In this document: positions 21,680 through 33,899 of the stretch, piece after piece
Layout of the letters: each line of letters starts with the position of its first letter
How positions within the stretch are numbered: position 1 is the stretch's first letter
Assembly: GCA_000711775.1 (NCBI GenBank)
Contig: ARYC01000779.1
Coordinates: 1-64,000, forward strand
Direction: 5' to 3'
Length of the DNA: 64,000 nt
DNA from: Oxytricha trifallax
Taxonomy: Eukaryota; Ciliophora; Spirotrichea; Sporadotrichida; Oxytrichidae
Position numbers and translations under genes: made by a program
The notes under the pieces: model-generated
What the model was told of the DNA's origin: nothing
The model's database searches: none
Seen by the model: the letters and a program-made list of their open reading frames with translations, nothing else

Positions 21680-24170
21680 ATGGACAAGCTTTAAAAATTT
21701 GAATATTAGCAATTTATTCAAAGCTATCTCGAGGAGAATTAAGTTTATGAACTTTTCGAGAATTTGGTTAAGTAGTTAGTCATCAACAGACCTGATCAAC
21801 CACTTGATCTCCTTATCTAGAAATTATCTAAGCTAGAACGCAAGTATTGAGAATTATTGTCTTTTAAAAATGGATATCTATGTATAAGCAAGTTATTTAA
21901 AACCTCCTCTCTTTAAATAGAATATAAGGTAAAATCATTGAAATCTGAGACAATTTGAAACTCTTAAATTAAAAGTAGTGAGTTATAATAAGGATAATCG
22001 TTTGTAAATTAATGATTTAAAGAAGAATTAAAAGCAGGGTCCTATCTATCGCACTTTTTGTATTGAACTGCATCCTGTTCAGCATCTTTAGTATCGGTTT
22101 GCCTTTAGTTAACAGCATTTGCACAAATTACTGAATAACAGTCAATCTATCGCTTCTCTTTTCTTTACACTTTCCGGTTGCTCAATGCTATCAATTCGTA
22201 ACCCTCTGTATATTCTCCGTTTGCATCATTGTTACCGTGCTCCACTGTATACAGTGACTTCTCTGTAACAACTGTAAAAAATAGCATTTCAATGCTAAAA
22301 TATTTTGATATTTAAAAAGTGTTGTTGTTCATATATCCTCGATCTACTCTGTATTACAATAGGTTTTCATTTTTGCCAAAAATGTTTCTGCTTTTGCAGA
22401 AACTAAATTCTTATCAAAGAAATCATTTTACACTGAAGTTTTTTTATTTTTGGCAAAAATGAAAACCTATCGTAATACAGAGTAGATCGATGATTTATGC
22501 ACAACAACACTTTTTAAATATCAAAATATTTTAGCATTAAAATGCTATTTTTTACAGTTGTTACAGAGAAGTCACTGTATACAGTGGAGCACGGTAACAA
22601 TGATGCAAACGGAGAATATACAGAGGGTTACGAATTGATAGCATTGAACAACCGGAAAGTGTAAAGAACAGAGAAGCGATAGATTGACTGTTATTCAGTA
22701 ATTTGTGCAAATGCTGTTAACTAAAGGCAAACCGATACTAAAGATGCTGAACAGGATGCAGTTCAATACAAAAAGTGCGATAGATAGGACCCTGCTTTTA
22801 ATTCTTCTTTAAATCATTAATTTACAAACGATTATCCTTATTATAACTCACTACTTTTAATTTAAGAGTTTCAAATTGTCTCAGATTTCAATGATTTTAC
22901 CTTATAATAAATATACTTTTATAGCAAAGAGAATTTTCATCGTTGGATCTTCAGGCAGCAATAGAAAGGAAAATGCCTTGGAACTTGCAGAATATTTCAC
23001 TTGGTAAAGCATTTAAATTAGAGATATATTAAAGAAAGAAATCCAAAAGAAGTTAGAGTATGGCAAAGCTATTAGTGAAAGCATTAAGAACTATAGATAT
23101 GGCAAGACTCCTTGCAAATTTACAAAATTATTTTCTAGTTGACGACAACATCATAATTGAGCTTGTTAAGAATCAAATTAAGAACTATGAGAAGGATAAT
23201 CAATCATGGATTATAGAGGGTTTCCCAAGAACCAAGGTCTAAGCTCTCGCTTTGCAAAAGATTGGAATGATCCCAGACAAATTTATTTTGCTCGATGCCA
23301 AGAGATCAGCTTCAATCTCAAAAGTTAAACAAAACCTTATTAACAACAACACCGTACTCTATGGACCAGAGCTTGAAGAAGTTGCTAACTAAGCAGTTGA
23401 AGAGTATGAATTGCATATTAAGGGAGTGAAGTCAGCATTCAATGGATTTATTTATGGATATAACGCTGTTGACAAAGCTCAAAACGATGTTGCAAACGAT
23501 TTGGGTCGTATGCTTAGAATTAAGTACAGAAGCAACGCTCCAAGAAGACCACCTAGAGTCATTTTACTCGGACCTCAGGCAGATCTACTTAAGCCGAAAC
23601 AATTTCCAAGAGATATGGTCTTGTTCACATTTGTACTAGAACTTTCTTGAAATAGGAAATCTCAAGAAACCCAGAAGTTGGCAAATAGATTTCAGCTGCT
23701 CTCGATAGTGGTAAACTTGTTCCAGATCAAATCGTTCTTCCAATTATTGAGCAGCGTTTAAAGCAATCTGATTGCAGAGTAAACGGTAGGATATTAGATG
23801 GTTTCCCACAAACCGATGCTTAAATAAATCTCCTAAAATCTTTGAAGATCAGACCATCCCTTGTCTGCCTTTTCGAGCAACCAGAAGATGAATCCATTAG
23901 ACGCTTAAGCAACAGAAGAATTGACCCTCATACAGGTGTCTACTACAATCTCGAAATTTTCCCACCAAAGGAAGAGACTGTAGCCTCAAGATTGATTGAG
24001 TTACATTAAGACAGAGAACAGACAGAAAGAAGCAGGTTCGAAGCATGGAACGTCAAGTTTCAAACATTGAAGAGGCCTTTAAGAATATGTTGCTCAATGT
24101 GCCCAGTGATAAGCTAGTTGATCAAGTCACTGAATTTATCTGCGATGCAATTTAAAACCCTATTTTCTGA
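21680..24170 (+). CDS. AK8-like protein with two adenylate-kinase domains
   Basis: The first segment (ATG 21680) encodes a Dpy-30/RIIa-like dimerisation helix pair (FIQSYLEENQVYELFENLVK, then INRPDQPLDLLIQKLSKL), as in flagellar adenylate kinases AK7/AK8. After the IES, domain 1 has a degenerate P-loop (FIVGSSGSNRKENA) and WIIEGFPRTKVQA. Domain 2 has RVILLGP...GRSTQAE, ILDGFPQTDAQ, RRLSNRRIDPHTGVYYN (lid) and ends FICDAIQNPIF at TGA 24168. Such proteins convert 2 ADP to ATP + AMP in cilia. Frame changes lie near 23133, 23573 and 24060. The second P-loop is shortened at the break, so the sequence there needs checking. Confidence 0.75.
21845..22929. other. IES of about 1.08 kb, pointer AAG, in the AK8-like gene
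   Basis: AAG at 21842-21844 and 22927-22929. Removing one copy and the interval yields CTA GAA CGC AAG AGA ATT TTC ATC GTT GGA (LERK-RIFIVG), joining the dimerisation segment to the first kinase P-loop in frame. Most of the interval is a foldback element. Confidence 0.75.
21925..22904. mobile_element. 980-bp foldback element, TA-flanked
   Basis: Termini TAAGGTAAAATCATTGAAAT and its complement, with TA on both outer sides (21923-21924, 22905-22906). The arms are near-perfect inverted repeats of about 450 bp meeting around an imperfect loop at roughly 22380-22445. They are unrelated by eye to the 410-bp MITEs and the 1.6-kb element. No long open frame. It sits wholly inside the AK8-like IES, so it may be the origin of that IES. 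Confidence 0.85.
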
Positions 24171-24429
24171 TTTTGCTACAATATTTTACACCACCAATGC
24201 TTGCTGACAATCTTTAAATTTATATTTAAGCCATAATCTATAAATTTCCAATTTCTTCTCAAGTTAGCAGAAATTATAAGTGAATTTGATGAAATCAATT
24301 CTCAATTATTAATGGTAAATTATTATTCAAAATAATGGGCAACACTTAACACTCTCTGATATTGTATTAAATAAATGTTTTTAATTTTCTAAAAAATTAC
24401 AGAGCTTATTATAATTGGACTTTATTTAG

Positions 24430-25731
24430 ATAGTAAGTGGAGTCTATTTAAAATCTCAGACAGATCGTGGGAAATCACTAAGCCCCTTTACAAGTTCCCG
24501 CAGTTTAATAACTTCAAAGTCCCCCACAAGACTTAACGACAAAGCTTTAGTAACTCAAAATGATTGGGGAGGAGCCTCTTCAACTGTAAAATCATCTCGA
24601 TACGGTGGGTTGCTATAATTTATATGAATTTAATTTTGAAAAACATTGCCAAAAACTGATATTAAATTTGTGCCTCTTATAATTAATAAGTTATACTATC
24701 AAACATTGGAGTGAATAACAATAATAATCTTTTTGTGAATGATAGCAGCTTTAGTACAAAAAATATAACTAATTAAACTTAAAACCCTGGAGGGTAATCG
24801 ATCAGTAACACTCTCAAAAATTAAAATGATAGTAGCTCCCAATTTAAATTTAATTAACATAATAATATTGTGGGTATCAGGAAGCTTATTATTCTTTTAA
24901 AAAGAAATATTTTAAAATATTGACAAATCATTTAATAATCAATTTTTTCATTTAAAATTAAACTTTCTTTCTTGATAATAGTAAAAAGTCAAGCGATCAA
25001 ATGAGTGCGAACAGAAGGGTCTCAGACGAATATTAAAACATTTTAATAGGAGAACAAATATAAAATCATGATCGATATTAAGATGAGGAATAAGTTGTAG
25101 TGGGAAGTAAAATCTATAAAATTATATGGGTTATTATGCTTATCGTTAATTTTAATTCATTAGAATTCAAAATAAATATTCAGAATACATTAAAATAATA
25201 ACTTTGTTTTATTAATTTACCACCTTAAAATTAAAAGTAAATAGCCAAGATATGATAATGCTAACAAAATGGAAGAACCAGGAGACTTTGAAATAATGTT
25301 CACATAGAGTTAGAATGCAAGTCATGTTTATTTTATAATTTTTAGAGTTTTATATACAAAATGTTAAATCTTTGGCTGCTACTGGAGGTCTAATCTGTAA
25401 ATTTTTATTCTATTTCATGAAATATCTATTAAACCCAATGAAATTTCAATAAGATTTATCGCTTAATTTTTTTTGAATAACCTCTTAAAATATGCCAATT
25501 TCACAATTGCATCTCAACAAAGCCTCGAAAATACTGAAGCAATATTTAAGTGTTTAAAAAGGAGCAAATAAAGACCCATTGCAATAGTTATCATACTAAA
25601 GCAGTATTATTAAATAAACTAATGCAAATAAAGTATAAAGTACTTTGAATCAAACAGCCACATTACTCAAAGATAATAATTATATGCATCATTTCATTTA
25701 AGTAGATCTTTCTAGAAATTATTAATCATGA
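24430..25731 (+). CDS. Ser/Asn/Gln-rich protein in several segments, unassigned
   Basis: Coding blocks separated by AT-rich gaps: 24430-24610 (LSPFTSSRSLITSKSPTRLN), 24715-24880 (NNNNNLFVNDSSFSTKN), 24985-25120 (QMSANRRVSDEYQNILIGEQ), 25240-25330 (NKMEEPGDFEIMFTQSQN) and 25500-25731 (LHLNKASKILKQYLSV...), ending at TGA 25729-25731. No catalytic motif is recognised; the last block is helical. The end overlaps the 3' end of the minus-strand gene at 25694-25978. Start and joins are not resolved. Confidence 0.45.
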
Positions 25732-25978
25732 AATTTCCAATTAAAAAAGCTTAATTAGAATTAATAAATAATTTATTCAGGTTTTCATTAGCTGGATTGG
25801 GATAATTCTTTATTAGATTGCCTCCTTATATTATACCAGATTAGTTATTCTAAATTTCCTTGTCATTTTAAACTTGGATTTATTATTGGGTAGTTTTATA
25901 TTATTGAGGTACCTCACCATCAGAGTTTGATGATGAGGATGAGTCGTAACCTTGCAAAAAGTCTTGTGAATCTGACAT
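25694..25978 (-). CDS. Small acidic/Gln-rich protein, 94 residues, unassigned
   Basis: ATG 25976-25978 gives MSDSQDFLQGYDSSSSSNSD, then GEVPQQYKTTQQQIQVQN and a final hydrophobic-to-basic end, FLIGNFMINNFQKDLLK, with TGA at 25694-25696. It is one uninterrupted frame. It overlaps convergently by about 38 bp with the plus-strand gene. It could be a real small gene or the first segment of a longer one. Confidence 0.4.
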
Positions 25979-26305
25979 ACTATTATTACAATATATTTTA
26001 TTATATGAATTTAAATTTATATTAATCCATTTGAAACATGTGAATGTCATTAAATTTAAACATAAAGAATTCAATATTACCATTTAGTTTTATAATTAGC
26101 TTTAAATTAGAGTGATATAAAGAATAAATTAATATATTAACTTTAGATTTGATTATAAACTAACTTATCAATTTACATAATATGGAGATAAATACTAATT
26201 AAAACGCAGCTATTACAATATAAATATTTACATAATATATAATAGACTTTATATTATATTTATTTTTTATTGTTTATTAAAATTTTAATCTTTTAATTAG
26301 TCCAA

Positions 26306-29300
26306 ATGAATTATGATTTGACGATAAAAGAAATGAAAGTAAAAATGATAGCAGGCAATCGCCTTAGAACAAAAAAGGGTTGAGAAATTTAGAGACAGGA
26401 CCCTTTGACTATAAATAAGAAGACTCGATGATTGAAAATCAGAGATCCCCATCTTAAGATAATTTTCCTCCATTAAAATTATTATGATATTATCTTTCAT
26501 TTTACATTAATAAGCTGATTGTATTTTGGTAATAACGATTTAAAAGAATATTCGAAAGAGAAAAATGTAGCAAAAGAACTTCAATCGTATTATTGCGCAA
26601 CTTTAAATGAAACATATATATTGCAAAATCTTTTAATTTTCATCAATTTAAAATAATTCTTCGTTTAGTAATAAAAATAATCTCAATTGACACCTTAGGA
26701 ACAGGAAGAATTCAGTAAATTGAAGAAAAAGTAGAAATATTCAGAGTATTACTATTTTGGAAAATTGCTGGGTCAAGGTGCATTTTGCTCGGTTTACCAA
26801 GCTATCGACAATCAATCAGGCGAGACTATATCAGTAAAGGTAAATTTTAAAAGTAAAAATTAATAATTTACTTATGATGTAAACACTCTTTTTTCGGATG
26901 ATTGTCGTATTATAAGATTTTAATGTATATTTAAAATGGATAAGTTTTTATTTTATATACAACATATGCTTTGGTGCGAGCTTTACTATAATAAATTTAA
27001 AGCTATTCATTTTTATAAATCACCATTTAAACATAAAATATCTTTTAAAAGACACGAACTTAGTGCTGAAGTTTAAATTTATATATTAATTTGATGCAAT
27101 TTAGTTCAAAATAGCAATATTAAATATTTTGAAATAATATAATAAATCTTTTGATTAGGTCATTCGAAGGAAAAATCTAAATTAGAATGACGTTTACCTT
27201 TTAAGGTAGGAGGCAGAAATTCTAAAAACTATGGATCATTAAAATATAGTATTATTAATATTATTATTATTTAATACTGTACGGAAATTAATACTGGGGC
27301 TTAAGCCAGCAAGACAGATATAATCAGATATTTCAAACTATGACTTTTTTCTATCTAATTTCATCTGTCCAATGAAAATCGCCCATATACTGGACTGACT
27401 AGTTTCACACCGCGCACGTTCACCGATTGCCTAGGCTAGCTCTCATGTGGTCTTTTTCCACTTCGTATGTTTTCTCTCGTCACTTTCTCCAGCTTGCTAT
27501 TTCTGTGAGTGCTTATGTTTGGGTAAGACCTCTTCTCAGCAAAGACTTATTTTTTAGCTTGCTAAGGGGGGAAACCTCAAGGGATACTCTGCTGAAGTTG
27601 TTTTATGTCAAAGTTTTTTAATTGCTTTTCTACAGCAAATAGAGAAAAATTTGAGATTCGAGCAGTCTGTCTCTTAACTCGTACCCTATCCTTGTTGCAA
27701 TCAACCCCAAGTTGCAAGGATAAGTGTATCATTCAGTTTTAAAACGACTTAAATTATCAACGTTCGAAGTTTTTATTGGCGTGGTCCCCTTAAACCTTGC
27801 CTGACGTATTCTGAGAAGGTTCCGGGACTTGTCTAGTAATAAAAGAGTGCCTTCACGGTTTCGAACTCCGGGTAACCGGAATTAGTCGGGCCTATATTCT
27901 CAACTTACCAGTAGGTTGTAAATTAAAATATAGTAGAATTTAAGCATGTAAGTTACTTTTTTAAATCTAATTTATGATATTATAATTAAAATCTTTAAAA
28001 ACTTATTTACACGCATCATTATGGTGAGTGTTGACGTCAGATTATAAAGAACTTCTTGTTTTAACAATTATATTGCTATTAATTTTCCATGTTATAGTTC
28101 TTTGAATTAATAATTATAATTTTTAAAATTAACTTAGACACTAAACTTTAATTTCTTCTATAGATAAGGGAAATTGGAAGAAGATTTTTCCTAGGTATGG
28201 AACTTTTGAAGGGTGGTTAGTTAACAGAGTTGATTAAAAGCAGAAAAAATTAAAATAAAAAATTCACAGATGAAGAAGCTTCTGCAATTATGAGATGTAT
28301 ATTACAGGCTGCTAGATTTAAAGCTCAAATATTAGAAAGAATTTTCATTATATTATCTGTAATTTTGTTGATAACTATTTATCATAGACAACATTTTGGT
28401 TGGAGATGTAAATGATTTGACTTAAATTAAGCTTGGAGATTTTGGGCTGAGTGCTAAATTCGAGCACAGCTCTTTTACAACACTAGATCAACATTAAGTC
28501 AAATTTAAATTAAATATATTAATTATTGAAGGTACTTTAAAGTGTTTCATAATTGTGGTACATTGATATTTATGGCTCCAGAAGTTGCTTTAAAGAAAGA
28601 CTATTCGAAAAGTGTAGACGTATGGTCTCTAGGTATTATATTTCTAAATAACAAATTATAAAGGAAATTGTGGTAATTGGATTAAATTATATAAAGCTAC
28701 AACCAAATTAAGCTATTTTTACACAGTTATTAATATTTATTAGTTTTGGTAAGAGATCATATGAAAATTATATCCTCTTAATTATACAAAAAAGTTTAAT
28801 TATAACTTATAGAACAAACTTATTATAAAAAATAAAGTAAAAAATATTAATAGATATACTTTGAATTATTTAAACTGACTTTGTAAACTTAAATAAACTA
28901 GAGACTTAATTCTTATGCTCCAAATTTAATTCTATTCTAGTTCTAATGTATATGCTACTAACTGGGGGAAGCCACCCACTATTTTCAAGCAAAGATAGTA
29001 CTGAAACTTATAAAGAAAAACTTAGGAAAACAAAACAACTTTCCTACTCATCTCATCTTTGAGTGTAAACAACATCATTCTTTATTTATTATTTCTATTT
29101 ATAGTCTCGCCAAGAATTTATTCATAAGATTAACAAAGTTCAATATTGCTTAGAGATATGGAGCAGCTGATGGTTTGTAACACCCCTTGATAAACAGAAT
29201 TTATAAAACTTTGATACCTTTGACACTTCCAGACAAGATGAATAATCTTGAATAAGAAAACAAGCTTAGAAATGTAAGAATAGATTATTTAAGCAATGAG

Positions 29301-31330
29301 GTTTTTAGAAAATGTCTCTGATGTTTTTCGCTTCAATAGTTAAGAAGACTAGCATGAGAAATGGGGGACTTAAAGAGAACAATTTCACTGACCCAGATAT
29401 GTTCAACTATAAAAGATTGGTAAGTTAAGATATAACTATGATTAATCTCTATTTTTAGTTAAACAAAGTGACTAAGAAAATCGATAGATGGTACGATGAG
29501 AAGCAAAAGTTAAATAAAGTTTTATTTGAAAGGGACGAAGAATTCATTGAGCATGAGTAAAGTCCAACTAATTTTGAAACTTCGTCAGATGAAGATTTCA
29601 GCATAGATAGTGGATCGAAGAGGAAAATTAGTTCGAAAGGGGTTTTCGATGCGAGAAGCTCTGAGATAACATCAAATGCAAGCAGCTCCAAAAAGAATAA
29701 ATTTCCAAAATCTAACCCCCACAGCTTCAAACTAAGTCTCCTTGAAACTAATATAAATGGAAAACATGCGATTTGGTAGTATAAATATAATTATTTTTCT
29801 TTTTTATCAAATGTTGCCAGATACTAATTTTATTTCTTTATAAAGAATATAGATATATTTTCTATTTTTAGGAGAAATTGAAAAATTCAAATCTTTTATT
29901 AAAACAATTCAATAATGCAACAAGATAAATGTGAATGTATACATTTTATATGACTTTCGGAATAATTGATATAGAGTTTTTCTTTGTAAAAAGATTGAAG
30001 GCTGTTATTTTTACATAATTATTAATTTAAATTCTCTTTTCATATTAAAGGTGTTTTCACAATAATGATAACTTAAAGTCAGGAAATATTCAAGAAGATG
30101 AAGAAGAAGCAGATTTTATATAGTTCTTTAAAAATTAAGACAATTAAAAGAAAGGTAAATCAGGCGGTAATCTATCATCAATTCAACAATAAAAATTCCC
30201 TAGAAGAAAAAGTCTTAAAAAGAGGTCTATAGCAGCAAGCCCTCCAGTTAAGAGAGATTAACAGCTAATTGACAGAAGAAAAAAGTCACCAAACAAAGTA
30301 AACTCAAGTTAGTATCAAGGTGAAGTGCTACTCTCAAAACATCCTGAATCCGGTGCTACAACATAAACTTCAAACCAACAAGCTTTCTTAAATTAGTTGT
30401 AAAATCAGGAAGGCTCTCCTAATATCACTTTGAAAATATAAAATTAATCGTCTTATGGTTCATACTAAGATTAAAACTAGTTCGGTTTCAAGACTTTCTA
30501 AAAAGACTACACCCCAGGATAAAATTAATATCAATCAGTCAAGCATGCTTCATCAAAATTCACCGAGCAATCAATGGAAGAGAAACTTAGGCAGTAAAAT
30601 TTTATAAATTCCGACAGAGTTCTGCAGATATAATAGCCTAGTCAATTTAATAAAGATCTGATAGTAGACTAAAACGCCTATCCGCTTAGCTCTTCAACAT
30701 TTGTTGGATAGAGCGGTTTCAATAAAAGTTCAAACGTAAGCTAAATATCTGGAGCAGCAGATATTAGTATATATGACATAAATCTAGGGGGAAGCAATTC
30801 AAATATTGTAGAAATACATTTGAATTTGGAAAATTAAATATAATTAATAATAAATCAAAATCGTGGCAGTTAAAGTTGGCAAATTTGAACGATCTAGGGC
30901 TCATTCGATAGAGAATTCAAAATTAGCAGGACTTTACTATTAGCGGTACTATTTTATCGCATCCCCAGAGCGAGATAACTTGACTTTAATGTGAGGGTAT
31001 AATTTAATGAATTTAGATGAGTTTAATTAAAGTGAAGTTATTTTAGTCTGGGGATGCGATAAAATAGTACCGCCAATAGTAAAGTCCAGCTAATTTTGAA
31101 TTCTCTATCGAATGAGCCCAAGATCGTTCGAATTGGCCAACTTTAACTGCCACGATTTTGATTTATTATTAATTTAATTATATTTAATTTTCCAAATTCA
31201 AATGTATTTCTACAATAATAACTCCAACTTTGTTTATTAGAAAAGAAATTCAAAATTCATAAGAGGTGGAGAAGACAAGAATCATAAAAAATAATACTTT
31301 CAAATATAATTAACTTTTAAGGTAATTAAG
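26306..31330 (+). CDS. CAMK-like Ser/Thr protein kinase with long Gln/Ser-rich tail, multi-segment
   Basis: Recognisable kinase pieces in order: FGKLLGQGAFCSVYQAID (P-loop, 26757-), ISVKVIRRKNL (Lys), LRQEAEILKTMDHQNIV+EFKH (joined across an IES), FLGMELLKGGQLTELIKS, FTDEEASAIMRCILQAA, DNILVGD, IKLGDFGLSAKF (DFG), CGTLIFMAPEVALKKDYSKS, VDVWSLGIIF, YMLLTGGSHPLFSSKD, QRYGAADGLQHPLI. The segment with HRD is not seen between 28310 and 28385. After the domain come acidic and Lys-rich stretches (SSDEDFSIDSGSKRKISSKG) and a Gln-rich tail from 30055, cut by a MITE. An upstream coding-like block begins at ATG 26306. The tail could be a separate gene. Confidence 0.65.
27252..27935. other. 684-bp IES with 14-bp pointer ATTAAAATATAGTA, GC-rich core
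   Basis: The repeat lies at 27238-27251 and 27922-27935. Joining gives ATG GAT CAT TAA AAT ATA GTA GAA TTT AAG CAT (MDHQNIVEFKH), the canonical kinase pattern H-x-N-I-V-x-hhx. The interior from about 27290 to 27900 is much richer in G+C than surrounding IESs and non-coding. Confidence 0.85.
27290..27915 (-). repeat. GC-rich SINE-like insert inside the kinase IES
   Basis: Read on the minus strand, a Pol III B-box-like GTTCGAAAC lies about 40 nt downstream of TGGTAAGTTGAG (imperfect A box), near 27840-27910. At the far end the sequence runs into an AT-rich tail (TTAAATAATAATAATATTAA). Order and spacing resemble a tRNA-derived SINE. No open frame supports a protein. Confidence 0.35.
27948..28163 (+). 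other. Spliceosomal intron in the kinase gene
   Basis: It begins GTAAGTTAC directly after AAG CAT and ends TTCTATAG before ATA AGG GAA ATT GGA. Splicing gives EFKH-IREIGRRFFLGMELL, the expected kinase strand 4-5 region. Body AT-rich. Confidence 0.75.
30806..31215. mobile_element. 410-bp palindromic MITE inserted in coding sequence, TA-flanked
   Basis: Ends TTGTAGAAATACATTTGAAT and complement, TA at 30804-30805 and 31216-31217. The two arms, each about 180 bp, are inverted repeats around a short AT-rich centre. The inner arm block at 30948-30975 (AGCGGTACTATTTTATCGCA) is shared with the copy at 35128. Removing it with one TA gives AAT TCA AAT AAT AAC TCC AAC (SNSNNNSNF), continuing the Gln/Asn-rich frame. 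Confidence 0.9.
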
Positions 31331-31341
31331 AAATTTAAGAT

Positions 31342-33833
31342 TCATTTTTGCATTTATTATTTTTCTCTTAGCTACTGTTGTTCTAATCTAATTCTCTTTA
31401 TTTCCTCATCTTATCTGACAAATTAGTCTTACCTCCTTGCCTTTTAGGATTCAGAGAAATGCTTTCCTTGCTTTTGATTAAGTTCTAGTTCTTATCTCTC
31501 ATAGCCAATTGCTTTTTCATAAGGCTTGAGTCTTGAGAGTATCATTTAGTTTTCAATTTACCAGCTATGCTCCATTACTTTAGTGCAATTTAGTCTGAAA
31601 TTTTTCGCTCCTTCTTCTTAACCATTATTATTGCCATTATTATTTTGATAAGTAAGCTGCTTTGGTTAAACAATCAAGCCAAATTTTCTAAATTATCTGT
31701 CTGAAAAAGAGTCATTAATAACTTAGATATCACCATAATCCTTTATTTTCTTAAGTTTATCAGCTGGTAAGCCCATGATTAAAGTTCCTTCTTGTTTGTA
31801 GAAATTAATGAATTATGCGTCGGAGGCATCTGCCAATTTAGCTGAAAGCATATAGGTAGGAATGCAAGTTTAATAAGTTCTATCACAAGATTGGCATCTT
31901 CATCCCACACTTTCCTCAACAATCTATCTTTTGCAATCATCATTTGGATAAGCCAGATAGTAAGTCCTAACGTCATTTTTCAATATCCATATGTAAGCAC
32001 TCACATAAAAATAGCTTGCTAAGGATTGTTATACTATGCTTTTGTCACCTGAGTATAGAGCTTCCATAATCTCATCTCAAAATCTTTGATTATCAAAGTT
32101 AAAAGTTTTCTTCTCTTCTGGAAACTCTCCTTTTTCTTTTTGCACTGTGATGCTTGAAAGCTTGCTTGGGTCTGCCAAATGATTGAACCAATGTTTTAGT
32201 TACTGGGTTCTTGGATGAGAAGGATTGACAATAACTTAAGAATCTTCGTTCGAATTTAATGATCAGCCACCAAACTCACTTAAATTTGCTCTCTTAACAG
32301 CTATGACTGGATGTTCATCAATACTTAAGTCAAATTAATTGGCCAAAATCCCCCCAAATACATAGAGCTATTGTTTGATTGCTTTCATCTGCAAGGTAAA
32401 CAGTCCTTTAAGCTTTAGTGCCACTTTTTAATTATTTCTCTTTTACTGGTTAACAATATTGGGCAATACCAATAAAATAAATTGTCTTATTACCATACAT
32501 ATTCTTGATATCTTAAATTGAAACAAAACAGAAATCTACTGATTAAATAGATTCGTCATCAATAGCTTCTTTGAATTCAGAGTGATCTGTGAATATTAAA
32601 CAAAACTCATTTTTAATAGCTGTAAATTTTTAGTTTGATAGTTTTATTTGACCGCCTGAAATTGTAATGACTTTATTCTCTTTAATTTTATTATCAAATC
32701 TAGTGGCAGTATCATTAAAAAATGTACCCATGATTTAAGTTCCATGGCCATCTATCAAATCTATATTCAAGATTTTTCCTGGAAACTTTTCTCTATTTCA
32801 TCTAGTCTGGGTATATTGTCTCATTTCATACTTTTTTGTAATTCAAGCTTTAATAGTCCAATCTTGAAAATTTTAATAAAGCGCTGATGTTGGATTGAAT
32901 TGAAAATAATCTGGAGCGAATTGTCCTTCTTAAATTTTTTATGATAAATCTTGATAAAGATTAATACTAAATGGATTAAGACATTCTCCTGGATTTTCCC
33001 CTTGAAGAAGTTTTAGATCTCTCATGTAGAGTTTAGGTTATCTCTCATGTTGAATTTAGGTTCATTTATCATTTCTTAGTTTAAGTCTAACAGAGTTATG
33101 ATAGATTTCGCTGGAATTGAGATGTTTAATTGCTCAAATTCTTCCTTAAAATTTTCGAAATCTCCTTTTTCAATTCTCTAAGCGTAGTCGATGGGATCAC
33201 CAATTTTTAGTTTAAGAATTTAATACAGTTTGGGCTCTTCCTTGATGATTAAGCATTGATGAGTGGGTGTTATTTTTAAATATAGTCTTTGATTTCAACT
33301 ATGCAATACTAAGTAAGATTACTGCATGTAACTTTATTTGCTTTAAAGCTGAGGTTATTTGGTGAATATAAAGCATAAACACATGAAATTCCATCTGACA
33401 GCTTTAATTTTACAACTTGAGAATCTTATTTTCCAATTTATGGTTGTCTCTTAATTTCAATGACTTAGAAAGTGAAATTCTCTTTCAGGGGTTCTGTAGC
33501 TTCAAATATTCTTCTTAATGCATTTCTTGAAAGCTCTCTTATTGGTTCTACGACATAAAATTAACTTTTATTTTTGATTGAGTTTTGATCAAATTTTAAT
33601 TCTAATTTTAATTTACCTCAAATTATTTCTTAAAATATTTCAGGGTATTTTCCTTGTTTATGAATGTTTAAAAATATAAGAAAATAATTGATTCAACGTT
33701 TAATTGTTTCATAATTTTTTTGTGAATAATAAGAAGTCTCAATCAAAGAAATAAAATGCCTATGGAGCAGCAAATGCTCTTTTTCATTAATTTTATCCTT
33801 AGTAAATTGTAACTCATCAAATATATTCTGCAT
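31342..33833 (-). CDS. RPA1: Replication protein A large subunit (RPA1/RPA70)
   Basis: Binds single-stranded DNA in replication, repair and recombination. From the start (ATG 33831-33833) the order is: a probable N-terminal OB fold (FTFQVIEIKRQPQIGKQDSQ, KLKLSDGISCVYALYSPNNL); a DNA-binding OB pair with ILNIDLIDGHGTQIMGTFFN, KVITISGGQIKLSNQKFTAI, QRTVYLADESNQTIALCIWG and VIAVKRANLSEFGGWSLNSN (family: ARVSDFGGKSLS); then a C-terminal domain with a zinc-ribbon remnant (GRCQSCDRTY) and LADASDAQFINFYKQEGTLI. It ends in a charged helical tail at TGA 31342. A gap at about 33650-33730 is an IES or intron. At least one frame break lies in 32160-32340. Confidence 0.8.
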
Positions 33834-33899
33834 TTTCAATTAAAATTTTCCCTAAATCAGCCATTTATTAATAATTAATAATTTTAAACATACCCCTTG

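Noticed and set aside
27427..27621. 64-residue ORF in the GC-rich insert of the kinase IES
   Set aside because: No motif or codon pattern, and it lies inside an IES whose removal restores the kinase.
29455..29730. 91-residue minus-strand ORF
   Set aside because: Antisense of the acidic/Ser-rich post-kinase segment, which is open on the plus strand with Gln codons.
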